NCBI GenBank assembly: GCA_028023455.1
Contig: JAQFVV010006199.1
Coordinates: 7,018,972 to 7,082,971, forward strand
Source of the DNA: Epiperipatus broadwayi
Taxonomy: Eukaryota; Onychophora; Udeonychophora; Euonychophora; Peripatidae
Direction: 5' to 3'
Length of the DNA: 64,000 nt
The translations under genes and the position numbers were made by a program. This document shows positions 47,863-59,800 of the stretch, piece after piece (the stretch's first letter is position 1; every line of letters starts with the position of its first letter). The notes below the pieces were generated by a model. That model searched no databases and was not told the origin of the DNA. It saw nothing but the letters and a program-made list of their open reading frames with translations.

Positions 47863-50800
47863 GTAAAAATATAAACAAACTTTCAAATAATTTCTGTTAA
47901 TATTATCAGTAATAGTAATTAAAGCATTTCTATATTCTGTCACTTGGTAATATTAGGTTCCAAAATGGTGATTGCCTTATATCATTATGAGGCTAGATCA
48001 GATGGGGATCTCACTTTCAGGAAAGGGGACCAACTTTATATTCTCAATGATAGGTGAGTTTAAAAAAAAATAATTTGCATCATATTATATATAAATCAAA
48101 ATCTTGAAGAATAAAATATTAGTTCATTTGGCAATATTTAATTGCTCTGATTCATATAAGTTTCAGCTTTTTACTATAACAAATTATAATATTGATTAAA
48201 TTATATTTTTTAAATGATATTCACGATATATTTATGCTTACTGTGATGTAATGATTAACATATTCACATGCTATGATCATGACCTAGAGTTCTTCATTTC
48301 TAAGTAGAGCTTAAACTTTTTAATATTTAAGCAAGGTTAGATTTTTTTTTTTTTGTAATCAATCCATAAATAATTTAGCTATTCTGAGTTTTGTGGATAA
48401 AGGTCTCAATGTAATTTATAGATCAATGTTGATACATGAATCATAAATAAAGGCACAATTATGATATGATGTTGTTATCATCAATAGTAATAAGGATCTT
48501 ACACCTATGGTTGCTAAATCGGTAGGTTACCTTTAACGTGAAATATAAATCAGTTTTTTCTTTTTTTTTTAATCATGTCTGGCTAATCACAAATAAATCA
48601 AATATTTTTATTAAAAAAATCAATATCATTTGATTTGAGCATTTTTCCTTTTCTTCTCTAGCATCATCTGTTTTAAACTTGAATAATGATTTTTTTACCA
48701 TATAGTAATGCAATTTAATCTGCAGACTGATATTTGGCTTTTGCTCTTACCAATCATTAAATTTAGGATTTACAGTTGGAATCAATTCAGTTAAATATAT
48801 AGCAGCCACCATATTTCTTCTTTTACTTTTAAGCAAATAGTCTTTTAAAAAAAATAAACCTAAGATTTTGAACACAAATCAATTTGCTTTTGTAATTATA
48901 TAATATGACCCAAGTCAGAAATTATATATTTTTTCAAATCATCTTTTTAATGGCTAAAAATATTAATATCAGCACACTATCATTTGAGTCTTTCATTTTA
49001 TTACAGTAAACAATAACATTTTTCATTTTCTTTTCAACATCATCTGTTGTATGTTTGAATAATCCATTATTATCACAGATGATAATGCAATTTAATCTTT
49101 ATTACCAGTTTGTTTTTGGAATTTGAATTTCAAGCTATCAACTTGATAATAAAAAAATTAAAGATGCATGCTAAAAGATAACTGCATTGGTTCCAGTTTT
49201 GAATCCCAAGTTTTCATTGATAAAGAAAAATCCACACATCAGGATTAAATTGTGCTTCCCTTTCATAAACATTAGAATAGAAAAGAAGAAATGTTCTTAT
49301 CTACTTAATAAGTGAAAAGAATCAAATATTTTTATATTAATATTTCTAGCCAAGAAAAAAATTAAATGTATTTTCAAGTAGAATAAAACTGGGGTTCCTA
49401 AAATATGTAGTTATTTGATTTAGTGTTTGATCCTCACAGCTGTATTTAATTTAGATTCAAAACTTTTTAAGAGTTTTTTTTTTTTTTCAGACAATTAAAA
49501 AAGTTTATTAAAGATGGCTGCCAAATGCATAACTGCATTGCCTATAGCTTTCAATTCTTATTAACAACAAGGAAAAATCCAAAAAAAGAATCTGATGATG
49601 GGAATTAAAATGCACTCCTGTTTTTATAGCTAATGATTACTCAAACTTACTTTAGATGGTGCTATAATAGAAAAGATGTGTAGAATATGAATAATATTGA
49701 GTGTGTTGCTGCATTTGCTCAAAATATATGTATTTTTGCTTAGAAGTTGTAATTTTTCAAAAAAAAAAAAAAAGAACTCTTGAATCTGCTATGTAATTTT
49801 ATCAATATTTTAAATCGTATAAAAAAAAATATGATTGAAATGTTCATTTAATTAAATGTTTACAATTTATTAGAAAATAGCACATTTTTTAATAACAGAA
49901 ATTAATGAAATCAATAAATATTTTATCAAAAGCAAACAACTATTGCAAAAAAATTTTAAATAAAATGACTCCCAGTATTAACTCTTATGTAAAGATATTA
50001 TTTTAAATTTGCCTCTTATTAGTCTTGGTGCTTTAGATTTCAATATATATCAATAATTGTATTCCTTTGTAGCATCTATAATTTCTGGAGTTTCTCTAAT
50101 CAATATGGGAGAAAGTCAAAAGAAAAGACAATTTGTTTTTGATTTGCTATATTTAAAAAAATTAATTTAACTAATTTTAGCATTGTTTTTATATTTTGTA
50201 ATGTAATCTTCATTAAATTATATGATTTTTTTTTTATTATTATTATTTCATAAACTATTCAATTTTATCAGTAAACCTTTTGTTTCTTTATTTTGGAAAT
50301 TTTAGTTTGACTTATACATTTATTATTATGCTGTTCTACTATGTAACTATTAGTTTTTGGAAGTTGATATCTGCAAAGAAATATTATTATAGAAAATTGT
50401 TAAATAATGGTGCAGTTTATAAGAGAAGTTGTTTTGGATTAGTTACTGCTGCTTGTCATAGTAGTGTATTAAGAATGTTTTTTTTTTTTATGTTTTCTTA
50501 TATATCACTTAAAAATTTGAGTATCAACAGCTAAATTATCAACTTTCAAACTATAATTTTGTTAATAATTATATATCATGAAGGACAGAATCATAGTTGC
50601 AATTGTTCAATATATACCAAGATTTGCAATGTCATTAAGATATTTTGTGTGTGATTAATAAGCTCTCATTGAATGTCTGATCAGATTATATATCTAGGGT
50701 ATTCCTAGAAATTTCTGCTAATCTTTCTTTGTCTAAAGCTTAGTCAATTAATCATAAAAAATTTTTAATAAAAAAATTTTAATGTAAGTTAAAAAAATTT

Positions 50801-53800
50801 ATCATCCAAAAATTATTATAATATAAAAGTTATTTGTTCTGTAATCAAAGAAGCATTTGAGTCAGGGTAATTAATATTATATCCAAATATCTTCATAATA
50901 AATGCTTCAGACTGTTATGCAAATATATTTTTATTAATTTCTAAGTCTTTAATTTTTTTAATAAAAAAATTAGACTTAACATATGTAACACAAAATTATC
51001 ACAATCTTTTTTTTATTATTATTAAATTTGTGCTTATAAACTATTTAGGAAAATAGTTTTCTTTTAAAGATCTCTAAAATTATTAATTACTGAGAAAACA
51101 TTAATTTATTTGATAACATATATTCAAATGATTCTAAATGAATTATAGAAAATACATAATTTTTCAGAATGGACTTTTATAGAATTCATGCTTCTTCTTT
51201 TTTTAGCTATTTTACTTAACATATTCATCCGTGATCTAAAATTAGAAGGTTCAAATCAGTCTTTGCTGACAGATATGATCTCGCAAAAGAGATTCCTTGC
51301 TTCAGTAGAAAAAATATCGTAATAAATATGCAAAGCATTTGGAAAAGCTTTTTTTAAAGTTGGAGAACCTAACTCTAATTCCACAATAACAATACATTCA
51401 ATTTCCATCTAAACAACAGAACATGACAACAGTTGGAACACCTATAATTTTTTTTTAACAATTAAAAATGTATGAATTTCTTCAACTGAGAAGTCAAAAT
51501 CTTAAATAAATTTGTCATTTATTTTTAAAAGAATATTGCTTATTATATGCAGTAATAAAATTTATACTTAGCAGGAAAATATTATACAATGTCAATTAAT
51601 GTAAGAAGATTGCACATTAATAATAAAATATGTTGCAAATAAATAGTACAAATTACATAAATAAAATAAATAACTTTTGTCTAAATCGCATGTTGTTATT
51701 AAATTAGTAATAATTGAAAGTCTAGCAAGCTTTCAATTATTACTAATAAATAAAATAATTAATGCATGGAGCAATCAAACAAACATATACATCTATATAT
51801 GCACTTATTTTCATCTTTTAAATCAATTATAGTGAATATCTAAATCTGTTGAAATATACATTTTAAATTAAAGACAGATATATATGCGGTAAAGATATAT
51901 ATATCAAACCACTTCTAATAAGTTTTAATTTAAAAATTAAATATGCACATTAATAACAGCATTAAAAATAATTAATAAAAATATTTGCATAGTCATACTT
52001 AAATATACAAATATGAATATGCTTGTAATGGTATCAGTATTTAAAAAATTGTGATTATTTATTAAGATATAAAATAATTAACAAAAAATGAAGCACTGCA
52101 CAGAAATCAAATGCAGTATTTATGTCTGATAAATTCTAAATCAAATTTTAGAAATAAATACTATAGATAGAAGAATAATTTAAGATTAGTATTTTCAAAA
52201 CAAAATATTTAAAAAATAAAATACTGGGCTAACCTTTTTTTTTCATTCCTCTTATGATTAGCATGAAAGGCTGATATTTGACTGTAATACAATTGTTTAC
52301 ATACGCTATACAAAATAAATGCTTATTCCTCTTATGATGAACATTGATGATAAAATACGAAAGATATAATATTTAAGTGATATTAAATTATTGACTCTAA
52401 TTTCATGCACATGACATATTGCTTTATAAATAAATAACAATTTACTTTTAGTGGTTTGTATTATTTTGCAGTAGTAATGCTTTCATATTGAAAAAAAAAA
52501 ATTTTTTTTACTAATTTCTAATTTTTTTTATTATATGTATATACAAGGGGATTCAAAAATAACCGGTATCATTCATATGCCTGTTGTAGCATATACTTTT
52601 GCTGTTAAATGCTTCTTGCAGGAACCCCTTGTGCATCAGTCTTCCAAATGACATTGCCATGCAAAATAGTGGTTTTACGTTTACACATTTTTTAAATTTA
52701 TCAATTTTTTATAATGGCTAAAATGCTCGAATTAACACTGATTTTTATTTTTTTGACACAAACAGCATTTTTTTTTCAGATTTAGTTCATAAGGGTCAGA
52801 CATTTTATCTGCAAGTTCTGAAACATTTATGCGATCCAGTAAAATGTAAACTTCCCAATATGTGTCATTCCTCAAAGCCTTGAGTGTGAAACATTTTTTA
52901 ATTAAATTTAACATGATCTAGCTTAGCTAACAGCCATATTTGCTCACTCTCACTGTGCAATGTTTTTTTTTTTTTTAATTTCTCGAATGAAAAAATTCTC
53001 AATTTTTTTTTTTTTTTTGCAGACATAGAACTGGAGGAGGGGGTGACAGAAGTGTTAAAGTGCATCATTTTGCAAGTGTTTCTGGACTTCTTCGAAAAGT
53101 GACAAACTGGTTTAGACTGGTGCATTGCATTAAATAGATTAATTTTTAAAACAATTCAATTTGCAAGACGTAAAAATGAATATACAATTTTTTATTACAA
53201 AATTCCGGTTATTTTTGGGTCCTTCGATGTATATTTTTACAAGTGATGGTTAAGTGAATTAGTGGATTTTGAGACACTGACTAAATGGTCTCATTGTATT
53301 CATTTTATTTTTTAAAAATTAAATTCATTTAATTAAATTAGAAGGGACTTGAATTCAGACTTCCAAGATCCTTACATTAGCATGAAATGCATTTATTGAA
53401 GATCATTTATCTTTTTCACATTAATGTAATCATGTACATCAGTTGTATAAGAAGGAATGGATAGCTGTAGGGAGTTTGCCAAAGTCTGAGTTCAAGTGTT
53501 TTCTAATTATATTAAATTTAATATAGACAATATACATCTATTTAAATAATAAATTCATTTAAGTTGTTTTCAATTGGTTTTTAAAGTAACAATATACACA
53601 TTGCACAATTTAAATTAAGTATTTAGAATTATCTTTATAAGTGTGATTCTTTTATTCACTGAAATAAAAAAAATTTAAATAATAAAAACAATTATAATTT
53701 TTAATCTTTTTTATACAGAGGACTTTAACTATTTATTGAATTACAAATAAATAAGAAACGAAATAAATCTATTGAGTTTAATTATCTTAATTTTTTAAAT

Positions 53801-56800
53801 AGAATATTTCAAAATTATTAATAGAAAAACTTAGTTCCTACCCACTCAAATATTCCCAGAAGAATTTCACGTCATTTGCTACTTATAGATTTCTGATATA
53901 ATAGACATTTCACAACTTAAATTTTGATTTATAAAATATTTTTGTAAGCATGATTTTTCTATTCACTGAAATAACACTTTCTTGATTATTTTATTTTGTT
54001 ATGTAGAATAATATAAAAATTATTGATGGAAAAACTTAATCAATATGTAGTATGTGTGATCCCATTAAGGTATAAAGAGAATGAGTAAAGTAGTCAACTT
54101 TGTCATTGCCTAATCTATCATATTTTCGACACAATTTATCTCTTTTTCAGTGTCTTTCATGGTCAGGTGTTTGTACTCAACTCAGAATTTTTTTAATTTT
54201 AATTAAAAACTAAACTTTCTCAAACTATAATTTTTATTGGTGAGTAGAAGAAAAGAAATCTTCACTTCAGTTTTATTGTCGTTGTGGTTATTATTTCATT
54301 TTCTTTTCATTACTTCACTTTCTTTTCAATCTTTTTTTTTTTTTGCTAGTTTATCAGAGTATTAGAATTTATATCCACAAGTAAAGTATCAATTAGTAAT
54401 ATTATTATAATTATCTAAAAAATATTTGTTTAGGATTTTTGCCAACAGTTGGTAAATAAAAGCAATTGCCTTTTTTGTAATGAATTTTATAAAGTTAGCA
54501 ATTTTTTCTATCAATAGTGTTAAAAAAAGTCATTTTTAAAAGATTCTTTTGTAAATGATATGCATTTAAGAGTATTAATGAAGAAATTTTAGAATTTTAA
54601 AGAGTTTTGTTTCCTTGAATATGCTTTTAAAATGGAGCATTGATTTTTAATGTGATTATTATTTTATTGTTGTTATTATTTCATGTTTACAGAAATTAGT
54701 CTTTTTTAGATTTAATATTCTTTTGAATGTTAATGTTTTTTTAACTAGGAATAATTAAATATAGAATTGTTTACTTTGTCCTTGAATATAATTCAAAAAT
54801 TTAGAAAACAGGTGCTAATAATTCAGGAATTATTCACGTGAAGAAAGCAAAATGGTAATGTAAACATTGTTATTTATGATTAAAGTTCTGAGAATAATTT
54901 GTATATATCTTATATATACACACAGAGAGAACTGAGCAATTGCTTGTAAATCTTGTATAATTAGAAGCAGCATTTTCTTTCTATATTAAAATAAATAGAA
55001 TATTTAAAACATACACTTTCAACAACATTTTAGAATGAATTATATCACTAAAGTTATAGCAGCATATTTATTTTTAATTTTTTGAAACAGGATATTGTAT
55101 TATTCTTAGTTTTAAGCAGACACAAATTTTTTTATAGTATCTCAAACTAATGTTTTATTGGTGCAAATTCAGATGTTCTTAATGGAATGTCCATTATTCT
55201 CTTTAGTCCTTTCTATAGTGAATATTTCTAATATTAATGCTATAATACTTTAGTGCAATCTCTTCTATATAGTAACTTTTTTTTTTTATTCTTATACTAC
55301 TCAAAGAATTTTTTTTTTTTTTTAAAGAGGGAGTCAGTAGGTTGGAAAACAACATGTGTAGATTAATGATTAAGTTTAAACACCATAATTTTTATATTTT
55401 TTAAAGTAATAGTAAATTTTATTGATATAGATGTCGCTGTATGTGCTTTAAATCGTGGAGACATATTGAAAAGGGCAAAAAAACATAATTTGCTGAAAAA
55501 GGCTTTTATATAATAATTTTATAATTTGTAATCTTTGTTGCTTGTATATATGTATTTTTAAACATATTTGACTATTGTATTATACAAAAGAGAAACTTTT
55601 CATGTCTTTATTTAGTTAGATTATTGAATATTTTCATGATTGCAGTTATGTTTTGAAGTTTTATGTATGGACAAGTATAGTTAAAAAGTTTTATATATAA
55701 ATCATGTGCTTTTATATATATTTGTATATGTATTACAGACATATATGCAAATAGAAGACAATTAATAGTATTAAAAGATAGTTAAAATTATAATCAGAAT
55801 GATTTAGTCAGTTTATGAATGTAATGATATACATATAATCCTATGAGAACGTATATAACATGTTTAAATAAAAGATGTATATTACAAATATATAATTTTA
55901 AAAATATGCTAGTAGAAGTAGTAAAGATAAAATTAAATTTTTTATTTGAAAAGATTCTTAAATGGATAAAAGTTTATATGTAATTATTATATGATTTTAA
56001 AATAAAAAATAAAACGTTTTTACTGTTTTTAACATGCCATACAAAATTGTATATATGTATATATTTTCTGCATATAATTAGTCTTATTATTTCTGTATTG
56101 GACATATTAAAAGTAATGTTATATAACAAATAATATGTTATTTTCAATATCCCCAATATGCTATTATTCTGCTTTAAATAGACAGATAGATATGGATAAA
56201 TGCATAAAGTATATACAAATTTATGTACAAAATATTTATATCTTAAATGTTGATCATTAAGTATTGTATAAGTAGTATAACATATAGATAGTAAATGAAT
56301 CTTAATTTTCTTTTTCTATACTTTATATAAAAAAATATTTAGTGACCATGATTGGTGGCATGCCAAACACATGACAACTCAAAAAGAAGGATATATTCCT
56401 AGTAATTATGTGGCTCCAATAGCAACTGTTGAGAGCGAGGAGTAAGTATGTTAATTGATAATACTTATAATAGCAATAAGATACTAACCAATAGGATTTG
56501 AAAGAAGTCTGGTGTTAACTGTTTAACATAGTTAAAATATTTCATAATAATAATAACAAGAAATTGCACAAATGTAAAAGAAAAAAAGCTTTGGTTATTA
56601 TTTTACAATATTGAAAAATATGCTTTTTGATACTATTATAGCAGTTAAAACATTAATACTATATTAGTCGAAATGTTTAATATAGCACACAAAATTATAG
56701 AAATTATAGTAGTGATTATAATAATGTTAGTAAATAGTATTATATATATTGTATAGCTACTTAATGTAAAAGAAAAAAAAAAAAGCTTAGAATGGTCTTC

Positions 56801-59800
56801 TTTTAATATTTATATTCAACGATATCTTGATTGGTATAAAAAGAACTTGGAATCAAAATGTATTGTGCTTTTTTATCTAGTTTTAAAAGTAATCCAAGGT
56901 TTAAATCTATATACATATCACTATTTTACAAATATCATGCTTTTTATTAATTCTTGATATTATATATTTAATTATAATTAAAATAATTATTTTACTATGG
57001 AAATTCATTATTCGCTATCATTTTATAAAGTAAATAAATTTCAATAAATCATTAATACAGTTGTTAAAATCTAGAAATTGAAACTATATACTCAACTCTT
57101 AAACTATACATATCATTTTCAAAACACAAACCATTTGCTTATATTATCAAAGATTATCAAATTATTTTCTAGACTTAATGTATTAACTATATTCCATTAC
57201 TGCAATGTCTATTTTTTTTACTAATAATTTACCATTCCTTATCCAATTTTCATTTCCAAAATCTTGCTTTTCCCAACCAAACTTTTTAAATGTACTGTAT
57301 TATATAGTAATTTTTTTTTAAACAGCTCTTTTGTTATTATGTCTAGGTTTATAAATCTCATTTCATTATTAAATTTTCTATCATCAAAAATGGAAATTTA
57401 ATCCATTATCCTGGTTTTTTTTTCATATATTTAAATAAATCGCACAATATAAAATAAAATATCATTATAAAAAAACAATAATTGTATATCAAGAATATAG
57501 TATAGTAAAAATGTATTGAAAGCATGCTAAGCAGTAATAAAGCTAAATATTATTTTTTGTGTGTATTTTCATTTTACCACATTATGTTGGCTCAGAAAAG
57601 AAGAAAATTACTAACAGTTGAATTACAAAAAGTAGTAAATGAATACAGATCATTGCTAAAATGTTTAAGCAGCACTATTTGTATTTACAAACACAAAGTC
57701 TGAACCAAACAACAAAATTTTTTTTCTTTCACCTATTTGCTTAATTTAGACTTTTATGTCTAAATATTTGAAAATTCATAGCAATGTTGCATGCTAATTA
57801 TAACCATAAATATAAGATAAACAATAATCATTGTATTATAATTATAATCTTATTTTATTAATTAAGAATGAAAAATATCGAACTTTAATTCTTGTGCTCA
57901 TTTATCTGTGCATTCCATATATGATTTAAATGCTACTGTTCTTTTTAAGTCAAAAAATTTGCATAATTGAAAAGAAAGCTGTTGTTAGCTGATGTCTTTG
58001 TTGAATAAAGAATAAACTTGTGGTGGTGCAGAGATGTGGGCCATCAATTCTCTGTGTAATAATTCATAGACCATTATGTATACAGTTCCCACATGCTATA
58101 TATACATGTAGTTCACATAATATGAAAGCTGTTTGTGTAGTTGAATTATATGTTCCAGGTAATCAACATATTTTAGAAGGAAAACCATTAAACATCACGT
58201 GATGTATGGAGAGTTTTGCCTGTTTTAATATTTTATAAGACAGATGATTTTATGTGGCTAGCTGTGTATAGAGGTAATCTACATATGAATAAGAATATAG
58301 ATGAAAGAAATTGCTATAAAAGAAATATTTATTAAATATATATATGAAATCTATTATACAAGCAGCATTGCCAGAAGAAACTATTGATGTTGGAAAGAAT
58401 TCAGTAAAATACACAGTGTAAACTATGCATATTAACTCCAGTGCTTAAAAAATATAGGAAAAAAGGAAAAGAAATAATTTTAAATTAATTAATGCTAATG
58501 AAATAAATTTGAAGGGGAAAAAGTTTATCCTAGTAGAGAACAAAAAAACTGATTAATTTTGTGTCCTAAGAGAAAACAACTTTTGAAAAATTAAGTAAAG
58601 TATTTTATTATGCGAGTTTTTTTATAAAAGAGTCATTGTTTTGATTGTATAGTTAGAAATATGTGATAGAACTGTGACATTTTTATGTTAAAATGTAGAC
58701 TATTTAAAAAGATACATATTGAAAAAAACTAATGATTAAGCCTTAGAATTTAAAAATAAATCAGTTATTAAGAATTGAATTTTTTATATATTACAAAATG
58801 TGCTTGTGTGTGCATAAATGCATAAGTGACTATAACTTGATCTTAGCTTTTGTACATAAACCAAATGAAATTATATACTATTAAAGTGGTTTAGACTATA
58901 TTTTTAAATGGAAAAATTTTGTATTATTAGAAGCATTGTTTTTTTTTTTTTATGATATCACTGCACTTTAAGCAATATTACTAAATGTATTGTTTTATAT
59001 CTTTGTGGTATTGATAAATAAGTCAGAATCACATGATTTGTTTTTGTTATCAGAGAATATTCATATCTGATCTTTTATTTTATTTATTATTTTTATTAAT
59101 TAAAATTATTATTAATTATTTTATTTAATACTAGAGTAAATATTTTGTTCATTTTGCTTTTATTTAGCAGTCTTCTGCTATTCAAGTAGCTAGCACCTTG
59201 CAAAATCGAATGTGATAGTCAAGCGTTGGTGGCCTAGTGGTTAGCATAGCTGTCTTCCAAGCAGCTGGCCGGGTTCACTTCCCTGTCAATGCATTTGAAA
59301 TATGAGAAAGAAAAATGGAATGTAATATCTGTGTGGATTATATATAAATCTTTTTAGAATTATGTACATGGCGCTAAGATTAAGAATTATAAATTATATC
59401 TGTAGTATTATTTCTTTAAAGTTCACATATTTTATTAATGATATATGATGATTTTATTTATAGTTACTACACTGTTGTTAGTAAATAGCCTTTGCAGCTT
59501 TTTATATAGCATTGAATACTCATTATTATAGCAATCGGTTAGATACCTGCAGCAAGAAATATTGATTATTATTCTCATGCTATTTGTCTCATTATTACCA
59601 TTTATCTGTTGAGATATTTGGTATCATCAGATTATTGCATTGTATTGAATTCAGTTACAAATAGATGCTCAACTTAATACCAATAGAGAACATTATATTA
59701 TATGATATGTAGCATCATTTGCATTTTTGATAATATTTTATTTTCCATTCAGTCACAACATATATATAAAATTAAATAACAGTGTTAAGATATATATGTA

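Noticed and set aside
47688-47900. Unspliced 70-codon frame as a small gene
   Set aside because: It is Src exon 1 read through its donor site. Splicing at 47862/47957 gives a perfect in-frame SH3 continuation.
50280-50534. 84-codon open frame in Src intron 2, hydrophobic
   Set aside because: Phe/Tyr/Leu-rich because of T-rich DNA; no acceptor and donor pair giving a frame compatible with SH3.
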